In this document: positions 16,578-24,861 of the stretch, in pieces
Layout: every line of letters starts with the position of its first letter
Numbering within the stretch: position 1 is the first letter of the stretch
DNA from: CAZAMT01 sp964486145
GTDB taxonomy: Bacteria > Bacteroidota > Bacteroidia > Bacteroidales > JAAAOM01
DNA length: 49,100 bases
Direction of reading: 5' to 3'
Assembly: GCA_964486145.1 (NCBI GenBank)
Contig: CAZAMT010000005.1
Span: 1 to 49,100, forward strand
Program-made: the position numbers and the translations under genes
Notes under the pieces: generated by a model
Seen by the model: the letters and a program-made list of their open reading frames with translations, nothing else
Told to the model about the DNA's origin: nothing
Database searches by the model: none

Positions 16578-17459
16578 TTAAAAATTATAATTTTTTTCGT
16601 CTGCAACACGCAACAAGTACTGACCATATTGGTTTTTTGCCAGTGAGCTGGCCAATCGTATTAACTGCTCTTTATTAATATAACCTTTTTTAAATGCTAT
16701 CTCCTCAATACAGGATACTTTTAGCCCCTGTCGCCGTTCGATGGTAGCAATAAAGTTTGAAGCCTGCAATAAACTTTCATGTGTCCCTGTATCCAGCCAT
16801 GCAATTCCACGGCCAAGCAGTTTCACATTCAGTTTATTTTCGGCAAGGTATAATTTGTTCAGGTCTGTTATTTCTAGTTCCCCTCTTGCTGATGGTTTAA
16901 GACTTTTTGCTTTTTCAATGACATCATTTCCATAATAGTAAAGTCCGGTTACCGCGAAATTGGATTTTGGCTTTCCCGGTTTTTCCTCGATACTCAATAC
17001 CCTGCCCGAATCATCAAAATCAACAACTCCGTAACGCTCCGGATCATGAACATAATAACCAAAAACAAGTGCCCCTTCCCTTAGTTTTGCAGCCTCTTCC
17101 ACAGTTGATCCAAATCCATGCCCGTAATAAATGTTATCTCCGAGAATCAGGCAGACATTATCAGTCCCGATAAACTTCTCCCCGATTAAAAATGCCTGTG
17201 CCAGGCCATCCGGTGAAGGTTGTATTTCGTAACTAAGAAACAAACCATACTGACTCCCGTCGCCAAGCAAATCTTCATACAAATGGATATCCTTTGGGGT
17301 TGAGATGATAAGAATTTCCCTGATACCTGATAACATCAAAATGGAAAGAGGATAATAGATCATTGGTTTATCATAAATGGGAATAATTTGTTTTGATATG
17401 CTTTTGGTTAACGGGTAAAGCCTTGTGCCTGAGCCACCAGCAAGTATAATTCCTTTCAT
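16578..17459 (-). CDS. rfbA: Glucose-1-phosphate thymidylyltransferase
   Basis: The 293-residue product is a full RmlA. It joins glucose-1-phosphate with dTTP to give dTDP-glucose. Seen are the nucleotide-binding ILAGGSGTRLYPLT at 5-18, the conserved KQIIPIYDKPMIYYPLS, LGDNIYYGHG and VSIEEKPGKPKSNFAVTGLYYY-like segments, and the C-terminal allosteric tail. It is third in the operon, between uxs (16-base gap) and rfbC (12-base gap). RfbB, the enzyme that should act next, is not encoded in the window. Confidence 0.97.
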   Translation of the reverse strand: MKGIILAGGSGTRLYPLTKSISKQIIPIYDKPMIYYPLSILMLSGIREILIISTPKDIHLYEDLLGDGSQYGLFLSYEIQPSPDGLAQAFLIGEKFIGTDNVCLILGDNIYYGHGFGSTVEEAAKLREGALVFGYYVHDPERYGVVDFDDSGRVLSIEEKPGKPKSNFAVTGLYYYGNDVIEKAKSLKPSARGELEITDLNKLYLAENKLNVKLLGRGIAWLDTGTHESLLQASNFIATIERRQGLKVSCIEEIAFKKGYINKEQLIRLASSLAKNQYGQYLLRVADEKNYNF

Positions 17460-17475
17460 AATTTATATAATTATT

Positions 17476-18435
17476 TTAAATTTTAATTTCGGAACCAGAA
17501 AGAATCTTATCAAAATAAGCAATGGTCTTTGTCAACCCATCATTTAACTGAATTTTGGGTTCCCATTCGTTGAGCATTTTTTTTGCCAAAGTTATATCCG
17601 GTTGCCTTTGAATGGGATCGTCCGATGGGAGTGGTTTAAAAACAATTTTCGAAGATGACCGTGTTAATTCAAGAACTTGTTCAGCCAGTTCAAGAATGGT
17701 AAATTCATTCGGATTTCCAATATTCACCGGTCCTGTGAAATCATCAACGGTAATTTCCATCATTCGGATTATACCTTCCAGGAGATCGTCAACGTATTGA
17801 AAACTCCTTGTTTGTTTACCATCACCATAAATGGTTATATCCTCATTTTTAAGCGCCTGAACAATAAAATTAGAAACCACCCTTCCATCATTCGGGTGCA
17901 TTCTTGGACCATACGTATTAAAAATCCTAACAATTTTGATACTCACATTGTTTTGGTGGTGGTAATCACTAAACAATGTTTCTGCACAGCGCTTACCCTC
18001 GTCATAACAGGATCTTTGACCAATAGGATTTACATGCCCCCAATAATCTTCTGTTTGCGGATGAATTTTTGGATCACCGTAAACTTCACTCGTGGATGCC
18101 TGCAGGATCTTTGCCTTGATTCTTTTTGCCAGTCCCAGCATATTAATAGCTCCCATTACCGATGTTTTAATTGTTTTAATTGGGTTGTACTGATAATGTA
18201 TAGGTGATGCGGGACAGGCGAGATTATATATTTCATCCACTTCGAGATAATACGGATTTGTTACATCATGACGTATCAGTTCAAAAAACGGATTGTTCAA
18301 CAAGTGTACAATGTTGGTTTTCGATCCTGTAAAATAGTTGTCAATACAGATGACTTCATTTCCTTCATTCAACAGGCGCTCACACAAATGAGATCCGATG
18401 AAGCCAGCTCCCCCGGTGACAAGGATTTTCTTCAT
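17476..18435 (-). CDS. uxs: UDP-glucuronate decarboxylase (UDP-xylose synthase)
   Basis: The 319-residue product is an extended short-chain dehydrogenase. It has GGAGFIGSHL at 8-17, the UXS-type YNLACPASPIHYQYNP near 70-85, the TSEVYGDP segment near 115-122, and catalytic Y144-xxx-K148 within SCYDEGKRCAE. The NTYGPRM and QTRSFQYVDDL segments are typical of UXS, not of RfbB (dTDP-glucose dehydratase). It decarboxylates UDP-glucuronate to UDP-xylose. Directly upstream in the operon is ugd, which makes UDP-glucuronate, so the two form a consecutive pathway. Substrate preference is from family similarity only. Confidence 0.9.
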   Translation of the reverse strand: MKKILVTGGAGFIGSHLCERLLNEGNEVICIDNYFTGSKTNIVHLLNNPFFELIRHDVTNPYYLEVDEIYNLACPASPIHYQYNPIKTIKTSVMGAINMLGLAKRIKAKILQASTSEVYGDPKIHPQTEDYWGHVNPIGQRSCYDEGKRCAETLFSDYHHQNNVSIKIVRIFNTYGPRMHPNDGRVVSNFIVQALKNEDITIYGDGKQTRSFQYVDDLLEGIIRMMEITVDDFTGPVNIGNPNEFTILELAEQVLELTRSSSKIVFKPLPSDDPIQRQPDITLAKKMLNEWEPKIQLNDGLTKTIAYFDKILSGSEIKI

Positions 18436-18528
18436 AATGCAAAAAATTTATAAGGCTGTGAAGTTAAGAAAATAGGCCTTAATGACCATACATTTTTTTC
18501 ATTGATATTTCAACAGGCACTTTGCCAT

Positions 18529-19857
18529 TTATGGAAACAAAGGCTTTCGACCAATACTATAATATGCAAATCCCTGCTCTTGCATTTCAGTTGGTTCATA
18601 AATGTTCCTTCCATCAAAAACCACCCTCTGATTCATGAGTTTTTTGAGCACTTTATAATTTGGGATGCGAAATTCAGGCCATTCGGTTATCAGCATTAAT
18701 GCATCTGCTTCAATGGCTGCCTCATACATATCTTTGGCGTATTCAATGGAATCTCCCAGTTTATGCTTTGCTTCCTCCATAGCAACCGGATCATATCCGT
18801 TGACATGGACACCTGCTTCAAGCAATTTGTGAATAATTTCAATGGAAGGAGCTTCCCGCATGTCATCTGTTTGAGGTTTAAATGATAAACCCCATAAAGC
18901 AACTGTTTTTCCTTTAAGATTTCCCTGAAAATGTTCATTGATTTTTTGAAATAACACCAGTTTTTGAGCTTCATTCACTTCCTCCACAGATTTTAGAATG
19001 CGCAAATTATATTTATTTTCATCGGCAGTTTTTATAAGCGCTTTGACATCTTTTGGAAAACAGGAGCCCCCATACCCTACTCCCGCGTAAATAAATTTTT
19101 GTCCTATGCGAACATCACTACCAATACCTTTTCGCACCATATTAACATCAGCGCCAACAATTTCACACAAATTTGCAATGTCATTCATAAAGCTTATTTT
19201 GGTCGCCAGCATCGAATTGGCAGCATATTTTGTCATCTCTGCTGACGGAACATCCATAAACAAAAGAGGATGACCATTTAACAGAAATGGTTTATACAAA
19301 CGCTTCATTGTTTTTTCTGCTCCTTGTGAATCAATTCCCACTACAATACGATCAGGTTTCAGAAAATCATCTATGGCATTTCCTTCCTTTAGAAACTCGG
19401 GATTCGAAGCAACATCAAATGGAATATTTGCATTGCGCTCCTTCAATGCCTCTGCAACGGCCTGCTTCACTTTTACCGATGTTCCAATAGGTACGGTACT
19501 TTTAGTAACCACTACCATGTAATCTTTCATGTATTTTCCTACATCCCGGGCTACCGACAAGACATATTTTAAATCAGCGCTTCCATCTTCGTCGGGAGGA
19601 GTACCAACAGCAATAAAAACAGCCTCACAATCATCAAGGCTTTCCTTTAATTTGGTTGTGAAAGTTAACCTTCCTTTTTCACTGTTTCGTCCAACAATGT
19701 CTTCCAGGCCCGGTTCATAGATAGGTATGACCCCCTTTTTCAGGTTTTCAATTTTGGTTGTGTCAATGTCCACACATGTTACATCAACTCCTGTTTCAGC
19801 AAAACATGCACCTGTTACCAAACCAACATAACCGGTGCCAACGACAGAAATTTTCAT
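18529..19857 (-). CDS. ugd: UDP-glucose 6-dehydrogenase
   Basis: The 442-residue product is a complete UDP-glucose/GDP-mannose dehydrogenase. The N-terminal NAD motif GTGYVGLVTGACFAETG at 7-23, VGTPPDEDGSADL, STVPIGT, SNPEFLKEGNAIDDF and the catalytic cysteine in GVGYGGSCFPKD near 263 are all present, as is the C-terminal LWGLSFKPQTDDMREAPS. It oxidises UDP-glucose to UDP-glucuronate, the substrate of the next gene (uxs, 93 bases downstream). It is the promoter-proximal gene of the operon. A direct repeat (AAATTTGAAT at 19871-19880 and 19884-19893) lies just upstream of its start. Confidence 0.97.
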   Translation of the reverse strand: MKISVVGTGYVGLVTGACFAETGVDVTCVDIDTTKIENLKKGVIPIYEPGLEDIVGRNSEKGRLTFTTKLKESLDDCEAVFIAVGTPPDEDGSADLKYVLSVARDVGKYMKDYMVVVTKSTVPIGTSVKVKQAVAEALKERNANIPFDVASNPEFLKEGNAIDDFLKPDRIVVGIDSQGAEKTMKRLYKPFLLNGHPLLFMDVPSAEMTKYAANSMLATKISFMNDIANLCEIVGADVNMVRKGIGSDVRIGQKFIYAGVGYGGSCFPKDVKALIKTADENKYNLRILKSVEEVNEAQKLVLFQKINEHFQGNLKGKTVALWGLSFKPQTDDMREAPSIEIIHKLLEAGVHVNGYDPVAMEEAKHKLGDSIEYAKDMYEAAIEADALMLITEWPEFRIPNYKVLKKLMNQRVVFDGRNIYEPTEMQEQGFAYYSIGRKPLFP

Positions 19858-20016
19858 AAAAGGTTGTTTTAAATTTGAATTACAAATTTGAATAAATTTT
19901 TCCTTACTTGTTCAAACAACATCGGAAAAACTGCGGCTGAATGAACATTTTGTTATTCGCGATTAAACCGCAATGAATCGCTTATTTAAAATTTTTATTA
20001 AAGGCCCAAAAAGATC

Positions 20017-20073
20017 CTGAACCTCGAACTTCATTATTGAAAAAAAATGAAGCTTCATCAAAAACAGGTTCAG
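20017..20073. promoter_or_regulatory. Nested inverted repeats with a 12-bp palindrome, upstream of the flippase-like gene
   Basis: CTGAACCT at 20017-20024 pairs with AGGTTCAG at 20066-20073, and inside it CTTCATT at 20029-20035 pairs with AATGAAG at 20046-20052. ATGAAGCTTCAT at 20047-20058 is itself a perfect palindrome. The set lies just before a -7-like octamer at 20091, a good place for an operator or a structured leader, in the divergent region between ugd and the membrane-protein gene. Confidence 0.4.
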
Positions 20074-20090
20074 CATACCAATTAATTGTT

Positions 20091-20098
20091 TATTTTTG
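20091..20098 (+). promoter_or_regulatory. -7 promoter element of the flippase-like gene
   Basis: TATTTTTG matches TAnnTTTG and lies 35 bases before the chosen ATG at 20134. No exact TTTG is seen at -33. Confidence 0.45.
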
Positions 20099-20133
20099 GC
20101 GTTTTGCTAACAAAAGCATATCGTTTACACAAT

Positions 20134-21156
20134 ATGAAAATAAAAAAAATAATCCAGTACACCATTTTTCTTTCCATTGGGGTTTTTATTTTTTGGTGGA
20201 TTTATAAAGACCTGCCTATAGAAGAATTGAAATCCGTTTTACGGGAATTGAAGTATGAATGGATTGTTCTGTCAATTATCTTTGGTATAACCGCGCATTT
20301 CAGCAGGGCGCTCCGTTGGAATATGCTTATACATCCGTTGGGATACAGACCAAAAAAAATAAATTCTTTCCTGGCAGTGCTCATTCTTTATATGACAAAT
20401 TTAATTATACCTCGTGCCGGAGAAGTAGCCCGATGCACAGTACTGGCAAAATATGAGCATATTCCGGCATCAAAACTCATAGGAACTGTTGTTATTGAGC
20501 GTTTTGCCGATGTGATAGCTTTGTTTTCGTTTGCTATCGTTATTATGCTAACAAACCTTGAAGTGGTTAGTCGCTTTTTTGAGACTCATCCAGCTATCAA
20601 TGAAAACATTCTGAAATTCCTTTCCTTAAAATATTTGCTTGCCGGGGTGGGCTTGCTTGTCATATTTTTTGTTTTACTGGTTATTTTCAGAAGCAGACTT
20701 AAAAAGAACCGAATTGTGCGAAAAATCATACAACTAAAAAATGAATTTGTAGAAGGTATTAAATCTATTTCACGTTTAAAAAACACCTGGGCATTTATCG
20801 GGCACACCATTTTTATTTATCTCATGTATCTGCTCATGTTATATGTGGTATTTTTTGCATACGAACCAACGGCCCATTTGTCACTTCGGGTTGCCCTGGT
20901 TACATTTCTTATGGGAGGGCTTGCTATGCTTGCTCCGGTGCAGGGTGGTATTGGGCCCTGGCACTTCATGGTTATTGAAACACTGATTTTATATGGAATT
21001 GATGTGAATCAGGGGAAAATATTTGCACTCATTGCCCATACATCTACCAATTTAATATATCTTGTGATTGGTGTTGTCGCCTTTATTCTGTTACCGATTA
21101 TTAATAACTCTAAAAATTCTGATAAACCCAAACAATTAGAAACTACCGCAGGATAA
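20134..21156 (+). CDS. Lysylphosphatidylglycerol synthase TM-region / flippase-like family membrane protein
   Basis: The 340-residue product is an integral membrane protein with about eight helices and fits the UPF0104/LPG_synthase_TM family (the flippase-like domain). Family features include FSRALRWNMLIHPLGY near 57-72, YMTNLIIPRAGEVARC near 87-102, ERFADVIAL near 122-130 and the C-terminal GGLAMLAPVQGGIGPWHF near 263-280. No aminoacyl-transferase domain is fused, so it is not a full MprF. Members are thought to move or modify lipids, but the substrate here is unknown. I chose the ATG at 20134 since the extension to 20086 would lie over the promoter element. Confidence 0.88.
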   Translation: MKIKKIIQYTIFLSIGVFIFWWIYKDLPIEELKSVLRELKYEWIVLSIIFGITAHFSRALRWNMLIHPLGYRPKKINSFLAVLILYMTNLIIPRAGEVARCTVLAKYEHIPASKLIGTVVIERFADVIALFSFAIVIMLTNLEVVSRFFETHPAINENILKFLSLKYLLAGVGLLVIFFVLLVIFRSRLKKNRIVRKIIQLKNEFVEGIKSISRLKNTWAFIGHTIFIYLMYLLMLYVVFFAYEPTAHLSLRVALVTFLMGGLAMLAPVQGGIGPWHFMVIETLILYGIDVNQGKIFALIAHTSTNLIYLVIGVVAFILLPIINNSKNSDKPKQLETTAG

Positions 21157-21262
21157 TTTGCTTCATAAGATTTTTTTTTGTATATTCTTTCAGATTTGTA
21201 AAAGACTATGGTATAATATTCTTTTTTTAAGCTGAATTTTAGTTTTTTATCGAATATTATCT

Positions 21263-21270
21263 TAAGTTTG
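21263..21270 (+). promoter_or_regulatory. -7 promoter element of rpsA
   Basis: TAAGTTTG matches TAnnTTTG and lies 55 bases upstream of the rpsA ATG. The preceding sequence is T-rich without an exact -33 TTTG. Confidence 0.45.
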
Positions 21271-21325
21271 CAGGCTCGAAAATTATCATAATAATGTCTA
21301 ACTTATTAATTATTAATTCATTTAC

Positions 21326-23446
21326 ATGACAGAAGAAAGCAAAAACACCGCTCCTGAAAATAAAGTGGAACAGGAAGAAATTCAGAACAAACAGGTAGAG
21401 AATACCGAAGAAAAAGTTAATGAATCCGTAGAGGAAACAGAAACGACAAAACCTTCAACAAACGAAGAAAAGGAAGTCGAAGTTGAGCAAACTTCCGCTT
21501 CTGATGATGGTACTGAGGAACAAGAAACTCAGGATGAAACAGATGAAATTAGTGACGACTACGATGACGAGGAATATAATGACAGCGACGATGATGAAAG
21601 CATAGAAGAAGATGAAGGAGATTATGACGATGATGATATCGCTGCTGCACTTCGCATAAACACTCCATCTGATGAGGACTTTAACTGGGAGGATTATGAA
21701 GATGATGCCCAGATTGTAAAAAAAGATGATCGTGCAAAATTTGAGGAAATGTATGATCAAACCCTCTCAACTGTTGCAGAAAATGAGGTGGTAGATGGCA
21801 CAGTTATTTCAATGAATAAGAGGGAAGTTGTTATCAACATTGGATATAAATCGGAAGGAGTTGTAAGTTTAAATGAATTCCGTTACAATCCCGAATTAAA
21901 AATTGGCGATACAGTAGAGGTTTATGTTGAGAACCAGGAGGATAAAAAAGGACAACTCGTACTTTCCCATAAAAAAGCCCGCGCACTGCGTTCCTGGGAT
22001 CGCGTGAATGAAGCTCTTGATAAAGATGAAATCATCAAAGGATACATTAAATGCCGTACCAAAGGTGGTATGATCGTGGATGTTTTTGGAATTGAAGCCT
22101 TCCTGCCGGGTTCACAAATTGACGTTAAACCCATACGTGATTATGATATCTATGTTGGTAAAACCATGGAATTCAAAGTGGTGAAAATTAATCACGAATT
22201 TAAAAATGTTGTTGTTTCGCATAAAGCACTTATCGAAGCAGAACTTGAACAACAGAAAAAAGAAATTATCTCAAAACTTGAAAAAGGCCAGGTACTTGAG
22301 GGTACGGTTAAAAATATTACTTCTTACGGTGTATTTATCGACCTTGGAGGAGTTGACGGATTAATTCACATCACTGACCTTTCGTGGGGAAGAGTGAACC
22401 ATCCGGAAGAAATCGTTGAATTGGATCAAAAACTCAACGTGGTTATACTTGATTTCGACGATGATAAAAAACGAATAGCACTTGGTTTGAAACAACTTAC
22501 ACCACATCCTTGGGATTCTCTTGATGAAAACCTGAAAGTCGGTGACACAGTGAAAGGAAAAGTTGTGGTTATGGCTGACTATGGTGCTTTTGTTGAGATT
22601 GCCCCAGGTGTTGAAGGACTTATTCATGTTTCAGAAATGTCGTGGTCGCAACATCTGCGAAGTGCACAGGAGTTTCTGAATGTTGGTGATGAAGTGGAAG
22701 CAGTAATATTAACTTTAGACAGGGATGAGCGGAAAATGTCACTCGGCATGAAACAACTGAAAGAAGACCCATGGGAAAAAATTGAAAGTAAATATGGTAT
22801 CGGTTCCAAACATACAGCCAAAGTTAGAAACTTTACCAATTTTGGTGTATTTGTTGAAATCGAGGAAGGTGTTGACGGACTTATTCATATCTCAGATTTA
22901 TCCTGGACCAAGAAAATTAAGCACCCGGCAGAGTTTACTTCTATCGATGCTGAAATTGATGTGGTTGTTCTGGAAATTGATAAAGAAAACCGAAGATTAA
23001 GCCTTGGACATAAGCAATTGGAAGAAAATCCATGGGATGTATTTGAGTCAATTTTCACGGTTGATTCCATCCACGAAGGAACCATTGTTGATTTCATGGA
23101 CAAAGGTGCATTAATTGCATTGCCGTATGGTGTTGAAGGATTTGCTACCCCTAAGCATCTTGTTAAGGAAGATGGAACACAGGCGAAAAACGATGAAAAA
23201 TTACAATTTAAGGTGATTGAATTTAATAAATCAGCTAAAAAGATAATACTATCGCACAGCCGTGTATTCGAAGATAAGAAAAGAGAAACTCAGGCTGCAA
23301 ACAGAAAAGAAGAATCTGAACAAACCAAGAAAACAACATCCAGAATTAAAAGTAATCTTGAAAAAACAACACTTGGTGATATATCAGATTTAGCACAGTT
23401 AAAGTCAGAATTAGAAGAAAAAGAAAAAAAATCGAATAAAAATTAG
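21326..23446 (+). CDS. rpsA: Ribosomal protein S1 with acidic N-terminal extension
   Basis: The 706-residue product carries six S1 RNA-binding OB folds, starting near residues 153, 236, 324, 410, 495 and 580; the third to fifth contain the classical GVFIDLGGVDGLIHITDLSW-type core. S1 binds mRNA on the 30S subunit and matters most where Shine-Dalgarno sequences are weak, as in Bacteroidota. The first 130 residues or so are extremely acidic (long runs of Asp and Glu) with no domain; such extensions are seen in Bacteroidota S1. The C-terminal tail is rich in Lys and Glu. It is followed after 36 bases by a STAS gene. Confidence 0.96.
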   Translation: MTEESKNTAPENKVEQEEIQNKQVENTEEKVNESVEETETTKPSTNEEKEVEVEQTSASDDGTEEQETQDETDEISDDYDDEEYNDSDDDESIEEDEGDYDDDDIAAALRINTPSDEDFNWEDYEDDAQIVKKDDRAKFEEMYDQTLSTVAENEVVDGTVISMNKREVVINIGYKSEGVVSLNEFRYNPELKIGDTVEVYVENQEDKKGQLVLSHKKARALRSWDRVNEALDKDEIIKGYIKCRTKGGMIVDVFGIEAFLPGSQIDVKPIRDYDIYVGKTMEFKVVKINHEFKNVVVSHKALIEAELEQQKKEIISKLEKGQVLEGTVKNITSYGVFIDLGGVDGLIHITDLSWGRVNHPEEIVELDQKLNVVILDFDDDKKRIALGLKQLTPHPWDSLDENLKVGDTVKGKVVVMADYGAFVEIAPGVEGLIHVSEMSWSQHLRSAQEFLNVGDEVEAVILTLDRDERKMSLGMKQLKEDPWEKIESKYGIGSKHTAKVRNFTNFGVFVEIEEGVDGLIHISDLSWTKKIKHPAEFTSIDAEIDVVVLEIDKENRRLSLGHKQLEENPWDVFESIFTVDSIHEGTIVDFMDKGALIALPYGVEGFATPKHLVKEDGTQAKNDEKLQFKVIEFNKSAKKIILSHSRVFEDKKRETQAANRKEESEQTKKTTSRIKSNLEKTTLGDISDLAQLKSELEEKEKKSNKN

Positions 23447-23482
23447 TATATTGCATTTAAATATTATTTAAAATCTGACAAC

Positions 23483-23833
23483 ATGGAATTCAAGATTGAA
23501 AAGCTGGATAATCATACCCTTATTCAGGTTTTGGAAGAAAAACTTGACACACACATTGCACCAACACTAAAATCAGAGCTGGTGCTAATTTCGGGTAATG
23601 GCGAAAAAAACATTATTCTGGATTTAAACAAGGTTAGGTACTGTGATTCTTCCGGCTTGAGCGCAATTCTTGTAGCCAACAGACTTTGCAAAAACGCAAG
23701 TGGCACTTTTGTTCTTACAGGTTTAAATGATGCAGTTGAACGGTTAATTACCATTTCTCAACTTGATACGGTTCTGAATATTACCGATTCAGTTGACTCC
23801 GCTGCAGATATTATAACCGATGCCAAGAGCTAA
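23483..23833 (+). CDS. STAS domain protein (anti-sigma factor antagonist type)
   Basis: The 116-residue product is a single STAS domain with the phosphosite motif YCDSSGLSA (serines 56 and 57) and the typical LDLNKVRYCDSSG strand-turn. It belongs to the SpoIIAA/RsbV class, switched by Ser phosphorylation. It lies between rpsA and rnz; the rnz GTG is only 12 bases after its stop, so STAS and rnz are probably cotranscribed. Sequence identity with the other STAS protein in the window is low, so they are separate paralogs. The cognate kinase is not adjacent. Confidence 0.92.
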   Translation: MEFKIEKLDNHTLIQVLEEKLDTHIAPTLKSELVLISGNGEKNIILDLNKVRYCDSSGLSAILVANRLCKNASGTFVLTGLNDAVERLITISQLDTVLNITDSVDSAADIITDAKS

Positions 23834-23845
23834 AAAACCTATCGG

Positions 23846-24778
23846 GTGAAGTTTTCTGTTACCATTCTTGGAAGCAGTTCAGCTCTGCCCACTTCTAAAC
23901 GATTTCCTACCGCTCATTTACTCAATGTGAATGAGCGGTTTTATTTGATAGATTGCGGTGAAGGAACTCAAATCCAGCTTCGCAGGTTCAAACAGCCTTT
24001 CAATAAAATCAAACACATTTTTATCAGTCACCTGCACGGGGACCATATCTTTGGAATCTTCGGATTGATTTCATCACTTGAATTGCTGGGTAAAAAGGAT
24101 GAACTGCACATTTATGCCCACAAAGAATTTGAGAAAATTTTGGCATTCTATCAGAAGTTTTATGATAGAAAAATCAGTTTTCGTATTATTCATCATATCA
24201 TTGATGATAAGCAAATAACCGTTATCCATGAGGATAAAAAAATTCGTGTTACATCCTTTCCCCTGATTCATAAAATACCTGTTTCCGGTTTTGTTTTTAA
24301 AGAACATCAGCGAGAGCGAAATATAAAAAAGGAAGCGGTTGAAAAATACCAGATTTCCATAAAAAAGATCCACGAAATAAAAGGTGGCAGCGATTATATT
24401 TCTGAAAATGGTGTTGTCATCCCCAATAAAGAAATAACCCTACCACCCTATAAAAGCAGATCATATGCGTTCATTACCGATACGATCAGCAGGGAATCAG
24501 TGATTCCGGTAATTGAAAATGCAGATCTGCTATACCATGAAGCAACTTTCCGCCACGAAGAACTAAACCTTGCCCGCAATACCTGCCACAGCACGAGTGT
24601 ACAAGCAGCGGAAATTGCGAAAAAATCAAAAACTAAAAAACTTTTGATAGGCCATTTTTCTGCCAGGTACAAAGACATTAACCCCATTCTGAAAGAAGCA
24701 AAATCTGTATTTCCCGAAACTATAGCAGTAAATGATGGAGATATCTATACTGTGCCCCTCGAAAGAGAAACAGAGTAA
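23846..24778 (+). CDS. rnz: Ribonuclease Z
   Basis: The 310-residue product is a metallo-beta-lactamase-fold RNase Z, which cleaves the 3' trailer of tRNA precursors. Zinc ligands are visible in SHLHGDHIFG near 61-70, a histidine in FPLIHKIPVSG, the acidic ITD near 212 and HEATFRHEE and IGHFSARY near the end. The GTG start at 23846 is chosen because the conserved KFSVTILGSSSALPT follows at once. It is downstream of the STAS gene in a tight pair. Confidence 0.96.
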   Translation: MKFSVTILGSSSALPTSKRFPTAHLLNVNERFYLIDCGEGTQIQLRRFKQPFNKIKHIFISHLHGDHIFGIFGLISSLELLGKKDELHIYAHKEFEKILAFYQKFYDRKISFRIIHHIIDDKQITVIHEDKKIRVTSFPLIHKIPVSGFVFKEHQRERNIKKEAVEKYQISIKKIHEIKGGSDYISENGVVIPNKEITLPPYKSRSYAFITDTISRESVIPVIENADLLYHEATFRHEELNLARNTCHSTSVQAAEIAKKSKTKKLLIGHFSARYKDINPILKEAKSVFPETIAVNDGDIYTVPLERETE

Positions 24779-24831
24779 TACGTTTTTTTAACAACTTAAA
24801 AACATCCCTGCCTCATTACCTTATTAATAAG

Positions 24832-24839
24832 TATCTTTG
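24832..24839 (+). promoter_or_regulatory. -7 promoter element of guaA
   Basis: TATCTTTG matches TAnnTTTG and is placed 22 bases before the guaA GTG, which predicts a very short leader. No exact TTTG lies at -33. Confidence 0.5.
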
Positions 24840-24861
24840 CCCAAACTATAAAATATACGAT

